Source of the DNA: an uncultured Lachnospiraceae bacterium
GTDB lineage: Bacteria; Bacillota; Clostridia; Lachnospirales; Anaerotignaceae
Reading direction: 5' to 3'
Assembly (NCBI GenBank): GCA_944384295.1
Contig: CALWSU010000003.1
Coordinates: forward strand, 45,202 to 109,201
Length of the DNA stretch: 64,000 bases
Below, piece after piece: positions 56,240 to 64,000 of the stretch. The notes beneath the pieces are model-generated. The model saw nothing but the letters and a program-made list of their open reading frames with translations, was not told the origin of the DNA and searched no databases. How positions within the stretch are numbered: position 1 is the first letter of the stretch; the number at the start of each line of letters is the position of its first letter. The position numbers were made by a program, and so were the translations under genes.

Positions 56240-57052
56240 TTATACTTCCTGTTCTTCCTTCATTTCTGCTTGTTCCATTTTATCATTGATGGCAGTCAGT
56301 ATCGTGTCTGCTTTTTCTGGTTGTGTTGTTTCAGTTTCTGCTGCACTTTGTTCAGAAGATTCTTCTTCCGGTTTTTGTACAGTCTGATTACTATCTTGAA
56401 TATCTTCTGCAATATTCATCATTTTTTCACCAATATCTTTGGTTAAATCACCAGAACGTTGTTTTAAAGCCGCAATTTCGTTTTCTTTGCGTGCAATCAT
56501 TTCTTTAGAAGCATCATGTTGTTTATCCAATTTCACTTCACATTCTAAAACACCCACTCTGCCATCAAGTTTTGTTTTGATACTATCTGTAACTTCGACT
56601 TGGTCTGCCTGTACAGATAAGTCTGTAATATCTGCTAATCTTTGATTTTGTATTTCTTGTTCTGTTTTTGGTTCATCTTTCTTTGCTTCTTTTTGTTTTT
56701 CGGTTTCTTTTTCCATCTGTTGTGCCATAATTTCTGCCATTTGCTGATCCAATGTTTTGATTTGTTCATCATAAGCATCTAATTGTGCTTGAATCGTATC
56801 CATTGGTGTGCCTTTTTCAACTGCTTTTGCCATCAGCTCATTTTTTCTTTCTGTCAAAAATGTTTTTTGTTTCATCAAACTTTCTAACATATTGGCAGCT
56901 TTACCTTGTGGCGAAATTTGAACCGAATCTCTCTGAAAAATAGCATTGCCTTTTTCGTCGTTTTTACTATATCTTGCCACGCTTTGGTTGACACGATATG
57001 CATTAAAGATACCTGTGTTTTGTTGCATTGGAAAATTCCCTGCAATTCTCAT
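56240..57052 (-). CDS. Predicted coiled-coil protein of unknown function
   Basis: A 270-residue acidic, hydrophilic protein with no signal peptide or membrane helix. Residues about 55-130 (LMKQKTFLTERKNELMAKAV, then AEIMAQQMEKETEKQ) and 185-215 are strongly helical and likely coiled coil. An N-terminal RDSVQISPQGKAA element (about 41-53) resembles short motifs in small flagellar or DUF proteins, but I cannot place the family. The C-terminus is Glu/Gln/Thr-rich and probably disordered. AAGGAGG precedes the ATG; a TATAAT lies about 45 bp further up. It forms its own unit between the flavoprotein gene and the acrylate operon. Confidence 0.75.
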   Translation of the reverse strand: MRIAGNFPMQQNTGIFNAYRVNQSVARYSKNDEKGNAIFQRDSVQISPQGKAANMLESLMKQKTFLTERKNELMAKAVEKGTPMDTIQAQLDAYDEQIKTLDQQMAEIMAQQMEKETEKQKEAKKDEPKTEQEIQNQRLADITDLSVQADQVEVTDSIKTKLDGRVGVLECEVKLDKQHDASKEMIARKENEIAALKQRSGDLTKDIGEKMMNIAEDIQDSNQTVQKPEEESSEQSAAETETTQPEKADTILTAINDKMEQAEMKEEQEV

Positions 57053-57141
57053 AATTTACCTCCTTGTTTTTCACTACTTTTCATCCTGATATATATTATA
57101 TCGACCAAAACATGACAAACATAATATAATTTGATACATAA

Positions 57142-57204
57142 CAAAAAAGAATGGCGAAAATATCGCCTGCTTTCTCGCATGAGCAACATTTTCGCCATTT
57201 TTAT
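57142..57204 (-). terminator. Terminator of the lactoyl-CoA dehydratase operon
   Basis: Minus-strand AATGGCGAAAAT/ATTTTCGCCATT, 12 bp perfect, with a loop that can pair further, followed by T residues, about 70 bp after pct. Confidence 0.8.
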
Positions 57205-57274
57205 TTCGGAACCCTGATGTCGAATCAAATCCAATCCTCTGCATACATGATATTGCAGAAACAGATTTTAGACA

Positions 57275-58855
57275 TTAGCAGCCTTCTTTCATTTCTTTCA
57301 GACCCATCAAACCTTCTGTGAACAGTTTTGCGTCCATCAATTTGATTTGACCATTTGCATCTCTATCGATGATAGGTTCAAAATCCATCATATCCAGAAT
57401 TTGAGTTTGCAGATCAATACCAGGTGCAATTTCTGTCAGGTGCATACCGTCTTCTTTCAACTGGAATACACATCTTTCTGTCAGATACATTACCTGCTGT
57501 TTGTTTTTGATTGCGATATCGCCGTTAAAAGTAATTTGTTCTACGTCTTTCAGGAATTTTTTGTTTTTACCTTCTTGAACGATTACTACTTTACCGTCTT
57601 CCACCGCAACTTTCAGACCACCTGCTGTGAAAGTACCACAGAAGAATACTTTTGGTGTATTCTGTGTGATATTGATGAAGCCACCACAACCAGCAATTCT
57701 AGGACCAAATCTAGAAACGTTGATATTACCATGACCATCACATTCAGCCAGACCCAAGTAGCACAGATCCAGACCGCCACCATCGTAGAAGTCGAACTGA
57801 TAGCCTTGATCCAACAAAGCATCTGCATTGTAAGCAGAACCGAAACGAATGCCGCCAGCAGGTACACCACCAACAGCGCCGCCTTCTACAGTCAATGTCA
57901 TGAAGTCGCCGATACCTTCTTCGTTTGCAACAGATGCAACATATTCAGGTACGCCAACGCCCAAGTTAACTGCAACGTCTTTTTCCAGTTCCAAAGCACC
58001 ACGACGACCAATTACTTTCTTTGCGGACAAAGGCAGAGGTTCAGGAGCTACTTCTGGTCTGCGTTGTTCGCCAGACAGAGCAGGATCGTATTCGCAATCC
58101 AATGTCTGTTGATGATCTGCGGAATCAGCTACTACAACATAGTCAACATAGATACCAGGTACTTTTACCAGTCTAGGATCCAGTGTACCGCCTTTTACTA
58201 CTTTTTCAACCTGTACAATAACGATACCACCGCTATTTTTTACAGCCTGACATACAGAAGTACCTTCCAGAGGGGATACTTCTTTTTCAAAGGAGATGTT
58301 ACCACTTTCATCTGCATATGTACCACGAATCATTGCTACATGGATAGGGAATGCAGGATAGAACAGATAATCCTGACCTTTGATGTTTACCAATTCGATG
58401 ATGTCTTCTTTTGTAACATCATTTACTTTACCGCCGCCGTTTCTGGGGTCGATGAATGTACCCAGACCAACTTTTGTAAATGTACCAGGTTTGTGTGCAG
58501 CAATATCTCTGAACAGATGGCACAATGCACCCTGAGATACATTGTAAGCTTCCATTTTGTTTTCCAAAGCCATTTTTGCCAATGCGGGAACTGTTGCCCA
58601 GTGACCAGCAATGTATCTTTTCAGCATGCCTTCGTGTGCATAGTGTTCTGCGCCACGACCATCTTTGTTACCTTGAGAACCGCAGTATACATATGTCAGA
58701 TTGTTTGGTTCACCTGTTTCCAAGAATCTTTTTTCTACTGCTTTATTCAATGCTTCGGGAATCGCACTTGCTACGAAACCGCTTGTTGTAATAGTATCAC
58801 CGTTTTTTACCAGTTTTGCTGCTTCTTCAGCAGTGATAATTTTAACTTGTCTCAT
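57275..58855 (-). CDS. pct: Propionate CoA-transferase
   Basis: A 526-residue class I CoA-transferase. It swaps CoA between propionyl-CoA or acetyl-CoA and (R)-lactate, priming lactate for dehydration and recovering CoA from the product. Both halves of the family are fused: the first starts IITAEEAAKLVKNGDTITTSG, the second starts near GRRGALELEKDVAVNLGVG. The active-site Glu that forms the thioester is in MTLTVEGGAVGG (about 324). Length and sequence are close to Clostridium propionicum Pct as I recall it. AGGAGG lies 9 nt before the ATG. It ends the operon after a 114-bp gap that holds a strong hairpin. Confidence 0.94.
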   Translation of the reverse strand: MRQVKIITAEEAAKLVKNGDTITTSGFVASAIPEALNKAVEKRFLETGEPNNLTYVYCGSQGNKDGRGAEHYAHEGMLKRYIAGHWATVPALAKMALENKMEAYNVSQGALCHLFRDIAAHKPGTFTKVGLGTFIDPRNGGGKVNDVTKEDIIELVNIKGQDYLFYPAFPIHVAMIRGTYADESGNISFEKEVSPLEGTSVCQAVKNSGGIVIVQVEKVVKGGTLDPRLVKVPGIYVDYVVVADSADHQQTLDCEYDPALSGEQRRPEVAPEPLPLSAKKVIGRRGALELEKDVAVNLGVGVPEYVASVANEEGIGDFMTLTVEGGAVGGVPAGGIRFGSAYNADALLDQGYQFDFYDGGGLDLCYLGLAECDGHGNINVSRFGPRIAGCGGFINITQNTPKVFFCGTFTAGGLKVAVEDGKVVIVQEGKNKKFLKDVEQITFNGDIAIKNKQQVMYLTERCVFQLKEDGMHLTEIAPGIDLQTQILDMMDFEPIIDRDANGQIKLMDAKLFTEGLMGLKEMKEGC

Positions 58856-58899
58856 CGTTAAAATCCTCCTAAAAATCTTTGCTTACTTAATGACTTTAA

Positions 58900-58929
58900 G
58901 GCACTGGAGCAGCCACCCACTCCAGTGCC
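58900..58929 (-). other. Intercistronic hairpin between lcdB and pct
   Basis: Ten-bp perfect GC-rich stem GGCACTGGAG/CTCCAGTGCC with a 10-nt loop and no T run. It is probably an mRNA processing or stability element, or a weak pause, rather than a terminator. Confidence 0.6.
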
Positions 58930-58969
58930 AAATTCCTTACTATTGTAACTTAACAGTCACAAAAATGTA

Positions 58970-60094
58970 TTACATCATTTCAACGAAGGACTGCAGTCTT
59001 GTTTTTACCTGTTCGAAGGAAGTTACTTCTTGGTCAACTTCGATCATCAGGTTCTTCACACCTTTTTCTTCGAATTCTCTGTACATTACAGGGTAATCCC
59101 ATTCTTCAGGATCACAGAATTTCATCTGAGCGATGATGACTGCATCTGCGCCTGTCTGTGCCATTTTGTTCATCAGCATTTTGCCGCGACCTTTTTTGGT
59201 ATCTGTTGCAACGGAGCAACCATACATTTGCTGCCATGCTTTTGCCATTCTGTACAGAGGACCTTCTTCGCCATCCAGTACGTCAACACGGATCTGTCTG
59301 GATTCCTGAGCCAAATCGTCGTCAACGATAGCCAGACCAAATTCATTGAAGATTTCCAGCAGTTCATTGGGTTCCAGCAGAATACCGGTAACGATTACTT
59401 TTTTACCTGTCCAAGGCTGAACGGGCATAGCTTTTACTTCAGCAATCAGTTCTTTTACCAGTTCTGTATGTTTTTCTTTCAGCATGAACTGTCTAGCTTT
59501 GAATACTGCATGACGGCTTACTGCGTCGATTACTTGAGGGTAATCAGCTGCTACTTTTACGAATTCACGCATTACTGCTCTGTTTTCGTTGTAGATAGCG
59601 ATAGATCTTTCCAGATCTGCGTTTGTGATTTTTACTTCCAGATAATGTTCCAGCTGAGCTTTTACCAGTTCGTATTCTTTTACCAGGAATGTGTTTGCTG
59701 CTTCCAGACCTCTGTTTTGAGGATGTGTGAATACGATAACAGGAGATGTGCCTTTCCATTTCTGGCTTAAGCATTTCAGAGTATCACAAGGTACAGAGAA
59801 CAGTACAGCTGCCAGATCATCATAAGCACCTTCGCACTGTAATTCCATTACTTGCTGCATAATGGAACAAGCGAAAGGAGGCAGATATGTACGAGCTTGG
59901 GAAATTGTTTTGCCTTGTGCGCCCCAGATACCCATAGGCAGGTAACCAGCTGCATGAATCATTTCTTCGGGAGCATAAATAGGCATAACACCTACAGCGC
60001 CTTTCCCTGTTTCTGCTTTATAGTCATCCATTGCTTTTTTTGGATTTGCTGCAATGTCTTTCAATTGGGATAAGATAGCTTCAACTTTACTCAT
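58970..60094 (-). CDS. lcdB: Lactoyl-CoA dehydratase beta subunit (2-hydroxyacyl-CoA dehydratase family)
   Basis: A 374-residue HgdC/FldC-type subunit that binds a 4Fe-4S cluster. With LcdA it removes water from (R)-lactoyl-CoA to give acryloyl-CoA by a radical route started by the activator. Family marks are GVMPIYAPEEMIHAAGYLP (about 35-53), the cluster Cys in FACSIMQQVM, and VPCDTLKCLSQ; EGPLYRMAKAW and QMKFCDPEEWDYP are in the second domain. Mass (about 42 kDa) fits the known beta subunit. Its ATG follows lcdA by 13 bp. Confidence 0.93.
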   Translation of the reverse strand: MSKVEAILSQLKDIAANPKKAMDDYKAETGKGAVGVMPIYAPEEMIHAAGYLPMGIWGAQGKTISQARTYLPPFACSIMQQVMELQCEGAYDDLAAVLFSVPCDTLKCLSQKWKGTSPVIVFTHPQNRGLEAANTFLVKEYELVKAQLEHYLEVKITNADLERSIAIYNENRAVMREFVKVAADYPQVIDAVSRHAVFKARQFMLKEKHTELVKELIAEVKAMPVQPWTGKKVIVTGILLEPNELLEIFNEFGLAIVDDDLAQESRQIRVDVLDGEEGPLYRMAKAWQQMYGCSVATDTKKGRGKMLMNKMAQTGADAVIIAQMKFCDPEEWDYPVMYREFEEKGVKNLMIEVDQEVTSFEQVKTRLQSFVEMM

Positions 60095-60107
60095 CGTTTT
60101 CTCCTCC

Positions 60108-61373
60108 TTATTCTGCTGCCATATTAGCTTCCATCATTTCAACCAGAGCCTGAACACGAGTTTCGTACTGTGCAGGAGAGTATACACGAGGGTCTGTCTG
60201 GTCGCCGTCAAAGCTTACGTAAGGCAAGCCGTTCTTTTCTTTGATTACTTCGGCTGTTTCTACGTTCAGGAAGCTCATCAGTTTACAGCTTCTGTTCAGG
60301 TGGTAGATAACACCGTCAACTTTACCATGTTCCATGATATCCATCAATACAGCAGCTTTGTTGCTCAAGCATGTGTTGATGTATGTTCTTGTATATGCTT
60401 CTGCCATAGAATGCAGGGATTCGTCGTTTGCATCGTATGTCAGATCCCAGATAGCGGGATAAGCGGAACCAGTCATGATGGTACCCATGTTTTTCAGAGT
60501 TTTGAATGTGTGACCCAGATGAGGCCATACAGCGATACCTTCCCACTGTACACGTGTTTTTTCTGCGCCTTTGAATGCGTAGATACCAGCTTTCAGGTTT
60601 TCTTCCAATTCATCTGCAAATGCTTTGAATGTGATTTCTGCATAATCCAAAGAACGGCATGCAACGATCAGAGCCATGTAGTTGAACAGGTCGAAACCAT
60701 TCAGAGGAGAGGGTTTATATTTTGTGAAATCAGCGATTCTGTTCCACTGATATACAGAACGCTGTGTCTGATTTTTCACTTCTTGGAATTTTTTCCAATC
60801 GAAAGGTCTGCCGCAAATTACTTCCAGCTGAGAAATTGCATTTCTGAATTCATCAGCGATATATGCTTTTGCATATTCAGGAATAGGCATTGTGTGGTTG
60901 AAAGGTACGTCGATTACGATGCAAGGAATATCCAGTTCTACTGCAAGGTTTTCGTACCATTTCAGCAATGTGTTACAAATGTTGTTACATGTGATAACCA
61001 AGTCGGGCAGAGGAACCTTAGCTGCTGGAGAGTTAACCAGAACTTCAGGTTCTACACCTGTGATTGCAGCTTCTTTCAAGCATTCCATGTAACCCATGTT
61101 TACTCTACCATAAGAACAGCAGTCGATGTTGTAACCTTTTCTTTCTGCAACATCCAGCATATCCATAGCGCCTTTTCTAGCACCGATACCAGCTGCATGT
61201 GTTTCGGGATAAACCATAGCGATACCCATGGTTACGCAGAATTCTGGAGGAGCAACGGAAGCAGACCAACATACTAAGTCGCCTCTTTCTTTTGCTTCTC
61301 TAGCATCCTGATCAGCTTTGTTCTGATAGTAGCCTAACAATTGTTTTGCTTTCATGCCTTGTGTTAAACTCAT
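60108..61373 (-). CDS. lcdA: Lactoyl-CoA dehydratase alpha subunit (2-hydroxyacyl-CoA dehydratase family)
   Basis: The 421-residue alpha subunit, homologous to the beta chain and binding a second cluster. Marks are DLVCWSASVAPPEFCVTMG (about 31-49), the conserved CSYGRVNMGYMECL, and VITCNNICNTLLKWYENLA in the first domain; MTGSAYPAIWDLTYD and the cluster-region Cys in NRSCKLMSF come later. The product is very close in size to LcdA of Clostridium propionicum (about 48 kDa). It follows the activator gene by 15 bp. Codon choice (CAG, CTG) is biased compared with neighbouring genes, suggesting high expression. Confidence 0.93.
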   Translation of the reverse strand: MSLTQGMKAKQLLGYYQNKADQDAREAKERGDLVCWSASVAPPEFCVTMGIAMVYPETHAAGIGARKGAMDMLDVAERKGYNIDCCSYGRVNMGYMECLKEAAITGVEPEVLVNSPAAKVPLPDLVITCNNICNTLLKWYENLAVELDIPCIVIDVPFNHTMPIPEYAKAYIADEFRNAISQLEVICGRPFDWKKFQEVKNQTQRSVYQWNRIADFTKYKPSPLNGFDLFNYMALIVACRSLDYAEITFKAFADELEENLKAGIYAFKGAEKTRVQWEGIAVWPHLGHTFKTLKNMGTIMTGSAYPAIWDLTYDANDESLHSMAEAYTRTYINTCLSNKAAVLMDIMEHGKVDGVIYHLNRSCKLMSFLNVETAEVIKEKNGLPYVSFDGDQTDPRVYSPAQYETRVQALVEMMEANMAAE

Positions 61374-61388
61374 TCTAATCCCTCTTTC

Positions 61389-62168
61389 TTATTTTTTTTG
61401 AGCCGCTTCATATGCAAACAATGCTGCACCCAGCGCGCCTGTTGTTTGTGGGTTTGGTGCCACAATTACGTCTGTTTTCAATACACTTGCAACCGCTCTT
61501 ACTACGCCGGCATTTCTGGCAACGCCGCCTGTCATGACAACATCTTTTTCCAGACCGCCTCTGTATGCAAGACCACAAGCTCTGCTGGCAACGGACAGAT
61601 GCACGCCTTTGATGATGTTATTTCTGCTTTCGCCACTGGAGAGCTGAGAAATAACTTCGGATTCCGCAAATACTGTACAAGTACTGCTGATCGGCGCGGT
61701 ATCCGTAGCTTGTGCATCCAATTCAGCCATGTCGTCCAGCGTCGTTTCCAGAACTCTTGCCATAACTTCCAGGAAACGTCCTGTACCCGCTGCACATTTA
61801 TCATTCATAAAAAACTGCTTAATGCCACCCTTGTCATCCAAACGGATTGCTTTTGCATCTTGTCCGCCGATGTCAATGATGGTACGCGCAGTCGGTACCA
61901 AATGGTAAATCCCTTTTGCATGGCAGCTAATTTCACTAATTTGTTTGTCTGCGCCTTCAAACGCAAATCTGCCATAACCGGTAGCCACAACAAAAGACAT
62001 ATCTTCTCTTGTCAAACCGCTTACTTTGAAAGCCTGTTCCAAAGCTCTTTGGGGACCACTAGAGCCTGTTCCGACCTGAACAACTTCTGCAGCCACAACG
62101 TCTTTGCCGTCCTTCAAAATCACTACTTTAGAAGAAGCGGAGCCAACGTCAATACCCATTGTATACAT
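61389..62168 (-). CDS. lcdC: Activator of lactoyl-CoA dehydratase (ASKHA ATPase)
   Basis: A 259-residue iron-sulfur ATPase of the HgdC/BcrAD activator family. It uses ATP to push one electron into the dehydratase, which then turns over many times. The ASKHA phosphate loop is GIDVGSASSKVVILK (5-19), IIDIGGQDAKAI is the second motif, and DKCAAGTGRFLEV holds one cluster Cys; the other is in SRACGLAYRGG. The 4Fe-4S cluster is shared by the dimer. It is the first gene of the operon, behind a strong promoter and a long leader; the two dehydratase subunits and pct follow. Confidence 0.93.
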   Translation of the reverse strand: MYTMGIDVGSASSKVVILKDGKDVVAAEVVQVGTGSSGPQRALEQAFKVSGLTREDMSFVVATGYGRFAFEGADKQISEISCHAKGIYHLVPTARTIIDIGGQDAKAIRLDDKGGIKQFFMNDKCAAGTGRFLEVMARVLETTLDDMAELDAQATDTAPISSTCTVFAESEVISQLSSGESRNNIIKGVHLSVASRACGLAYRGGLEKDVVMTGGVARNAGVVRAVASVLKTDVIVAPNPQTTGALGAALFAYEAAQKK

Positions 62169-62366
62169 GTTTTGTCCTCCTTCGATTTATCTATTTGACC
62201 ATGCGATAAAACAAATATTTTTGTACAAAACAGATATCCTCCCCGTTTGGGACATCTATTTTTCGGAGAAAATCTCCAAGGACAATACAAAAAACCTATA
62301 TACAAGATATAAGTTTTCGTCATTTTATCATGAAGAAGACCGATTTTGGTTCCTTCATTTGTTTCA
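62169..62366 (-). other. Long structured 5' leader of the lcd operon
   Basis: About 190 nt lie between the predicted transcription start (near 62360) and lcdC. Small hairpins are visible on the minus strand (GGAGATTTTCTCC; AGATGTCCC with GGGGAGGATATCT; ATGAAG with CTTCAT). No terminator is present, so any control would be on translation or mRNA stability. Confidence 0.45.
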
Positions 62367-62395
62367 ATTATAGCATCATTGTTTTTTGATTGCAA
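62367..62395 (-). promoter_or_regulatory. Promoter of the lcd operon
   Basis: Minus-strand TTGCAA (62390-62395), 17-nt spacer, consensus TATAAT (62367-62372). Confidence 0.7.
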
Positions 62396-62438
62396 CCATA
62401 TTGTTAAAAATTTATTATTATTTTTGAAAAATGGGGCA

Positions 62439-62462
62439 AAAAGCAGGCGTGTTCCTGCTTTT
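62439..62462 (-). terminator. Orphan terminator-like hairpin upstream of the lcd promoter
   Basis: Ten-bp perfect stem AAAAAGCAGG/CCTGCTTTTT with a 4-6 nt loop. It lies about 300 bp beyond the patatin terminator, with no gene in between, so its transcript is unknown. It could also end a plus-strand transcript. Confidence 0.5.
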
Positions 62463-62753
62463 CCAGTATGCTGTATACATTTTATGTCCAACCTTTTCAT
62501 TTTTGCTCATTTTTTTGTTGAAATCTATGTGATTTTTTTTAATTTTCCATGAATTTTTAGCGAATCAGCAGATAAATCCTAGTATTCCCCTATGGCTATA
62601 AGCCTCTTTTTTTCTGCATATATTTTCCAAAAATTAATTTGTACGCAAAATATTTGTATTGCAAATCCTTTTTCAAGCGAAAATATTGTTAAATAATGCG
62701 CAATTTGATTGCATGTTTTTTTCACAAACATCGTATTTCTCTTATTTCTTGTA
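62463..62753. other. AT-rich intergenic stretch without a recognised gene
   Basis: About 290 bp, very AT-rich. A short GGCTTATAGCC stem is near 62592-62602 and nothing else is clear. The hairpin at 62439-62462 makes a small RNA possible here. Confidence 0.4.
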
Positions 62754-62801
62754 AACAAAAAGCCTGTAAAAATGCTTTCACCATCATTTTTTACAGGCTT
62801 T
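62754..62801 (-). terminator. Terminator of the patatin-like gene
   Basis: Fourteen-bp perfect stem AAAGCCTGTAAAAA/TTTTTACAGGCTTT with T residues on the minus strand, about 15 bp after the stop codon. Confidence 0.85.
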
Positions 62802-62815
62802 GTTTTGCTATCATA

Positions 62816-63904
62816 TTATTTTTTCTGTTTTTTCTGCAAAATTTCTTGCATCAACATATCTTCGGTACGAATCCCAAAAGGAGAAATTTGCAATTCATTT
62901 GCCATATCTTCCACCCAGCGCAACCAAATGTCATAATAATTTCCTTGTACATTATATTTTTTTGCCAATTGTGGCAACATTTGCTCATTCAATGTACGCA
63001 ATGCAATTGTTTTGCCCATTTCTGCCGCTTCTTTGCGCAATGAAGTACACAGCATACCATATGCCTTTTCTTCTGACCAAGTGCGTTGGATATAATATCG
63101 TTCCCCCATCAAACCAAACAGCATACGTTTTGCATCAAAATATCCCAACTGCATATCTCGTTTGGCATGTGTTCCATCGAATTGCAGTACAGAACTTAAT
63201 TTGCCTTTTGGTGCAATTTCAAAAATACGCGCGTCTTCTGGGATTTCGACTTTTTTCTCAAACCCGACCTGTGAAATATGCAATATGATAATATTACGAT
63301 ATCCACGCACTAATAAATTTTCCAAAGGTATTAAATTTGTGATTCCGCCATCTGCATAATATTTCCCACCTATTTTTTTCTGACGAAACATAGGAAAGAA
63401 TGCACTTGCCAAAAGCATGTCATGCAATGCGCCATCTGGTAACGTTTTCACATCTAAATCAATTTCTCTATGGTCACTCAAAGAATAGGTGGTTAGAAAA
63501 AATTCCACATCCGATTGTCGTATTTTTTCTTCCTGCACAACTTGCATCAATAAGTTTTCCAAAGGTTTTGTATCAAATCCACCTTTTCGGACCACTTCAA
63601 TCATATTTCGGAAAAATTCTAACCAATCTTTTCCATGCAAATCTCCATCAAAAAAAGCTTTCATTTGGCTATCTTCCACATCAATGACTTGCGAGAAAGT
63701 AATATTTTCCCAAACACGCTTGGCTGTTTCTAAATCGCGCATCGTCATCAATGCGCCATTGAGCGCTCCTACGGAAACACCTGCCACTGCTTCATATTGT
63801 ACCCCAGCTTCCTGTAATGCCTGCCATGCACCAATTTGATATGCGCCTTTTGCACCGCCACCGCCTAAAGCAATGGCATATTTTTGAGAAATATCAATCT
63901 GCAC
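62816..63904 (-). CDS. Patatin-like phospholipase
   Basis: A 362-residue lipid acyl hydrolase. The oxyanion loop is GGGGAKGAYQIG (about 14-25), the nucleophile Ser is in GVSVGALNGA (about 44-53), and the catalytic Asp is in YADGGITNLIP (about 182). These form the Ser-Asp dyad of patatins. The remainder is a helical C-terminal region of about 150 residues found in bacterial RssA-like members. GTG at 63904 is chosen: AGGAGG lies 6 nt upstream and the family begins near it; the ATG at 63946 has none. No membrane helix is seen. The lipid substrate is unknown. Confidence 0.9.
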   Translation of the reverse strand: MQIDISQKYAIALGGGGAKGAYQIGAWQALQEAGVQYEAVAGVSVGALNGALMTMRDLETAKRVWENITFSQVIDVEDSQMKAFFDGDLHGKDWLEFFRNMIEVVRKGGFDTKPLENLLMQVVQEEKIRQSDVEFFLTTYSLSDHREIDLDVKTLPDGALHDMLLASAFFPMFRQKKIGGKYYADGGITNLIPLENLLVRGYRNIIILHISQVGFEKKVEIPEDARIFEIAPKGKLSSVLQFDGTHAKRDMQLGYFDAKRMLFGLMGERYYIQRTWSEEKAYGMLCTSLRKEAAEMGKTIALRTLNEQMLPQLAKKYNVQGNYYDIWLRWVEDMANELQISPFGIRTEDMLMQEILQKKQKK

Positions 63905-64000
63905 TTTCGTCCTCCTATGACTCTTATAATCTCTCGGAATCTTCATCCCTTGATTTATAAGGGGTTTGGATTCCTTTTTTATTAAAATCCCCCACTTTTT

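Noticed and set aside
57347..58861. A 504-codon open frame on the plus strand opposite pct
   Set aside because: It is rich in Cys, Phe and Tyr, has no Shine-Dalgarno or recognisable domain, and mirrors a clear pct gene. Long antisense frames are expected from this codon usage.
60054..61277. A 407-codon plus-strand frame opposite lcdA
   Set aside because: Same reasons as for the frame opposite pct: Cys/Phe-rich shadow of a well-supported gene.
62439..62753. 6S RNA or another known small RNA class upstream of the lcd operon
   Set aside because: The interval is too AT-rich and shows no long bulged hairpin as in 6S RNA, so only a generic small-RNA possibility is kept.
1..64000. Defence system, prophage, integrative element or insertion sequence
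   Set aside because: I found no transposase, integrase, restriction, toxin-antitoxin or Cas genes, and the gene content is core metabolism and housekeeping throughout.

Overview
The window is chromosomal DNA of a low-GC anaerobic Firmicute. The best match I can argue from memory of the proteins is Anaerotignum or a close relative (Lachnospirales, the Clostridium propionicum group). The main reason is an operon at the right-hand side that encodes lactoyl-CoA dehydratase (activator, alpha, beta) followed by propionate CoA-transferase, the key enzymes of the acrylate route of lactate/alanine fermentation. The stand-alone AICAR transformylase plus PurO, the single-chain PurL and the HrcA-first heat-shock operon also fit Clostridia. 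I see no insertion sequence, integrase, prophage or CRISPR array. Every long open frame opposite a listed gene is a shadow.

Left part (1-15.9 kb, mostly minus strand): the start of an ECF sigma gene cut by the window edge, two identical tRNA genes with anticodon AGG, ridA, prfC (plus strand), an ECF sigma/anti-sigma pair, then a purine operon transcribed purE-purF-purM-purN-purO-AICAR transformylase-purD-purL. Its leader carries a ZTP riboswitch that ends in an intrinsic terminator. A head-to-head promoter pair separates it from the pyrimidine operon.

Middle (15.9-33.3 kb, mostly plus strand): pyrC-carB-pyrK-pyrD-pyrF-pyrE-pyrB-pyrI (no carA here), ruvA-ruvB plus a coupled small gene, a lipoprotein with a C-terminal stalk domain, an FMN-binding-like membrane protein, then addB and a thioesterase.

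33-53 kb: an Ig/coiled-coil surface-type protein, an EamA transporter, a CDF metal transporter behind an unusual structured leader with its own terminator, the CIRCE-controlled hrcA-grpE-dnaK-dnaJ operon, hemW, an LTA-synthase-like sulfatase, and a complete phosphate operon (pstS-pstC-pstA-pstB-phoU-HD phosphohydrolase-response regulator-histidine kinase). The PstS in this operon reads as a circular permutation of the usual protein.

53-64 kb: alanine racemase, an old-yellow-enzyme-type flavoprotein, a coiled-coil protein of unknown function, the acrylate-pathway operon and a patatin-like lipase.

Most start codons were re-chosen from Shine-Dalgarno position; many differ from the longest open frame. 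Promoters were called only where a -35/-10 pair with 16-18 bp spacing is visible. The most interesting items are the CDF leader RNA, the permuted PstS, the long-linker ZTP riboswitch between divergent purine and pyrimidine promoters, and the HD phosphohydrolase inside the pho operon.
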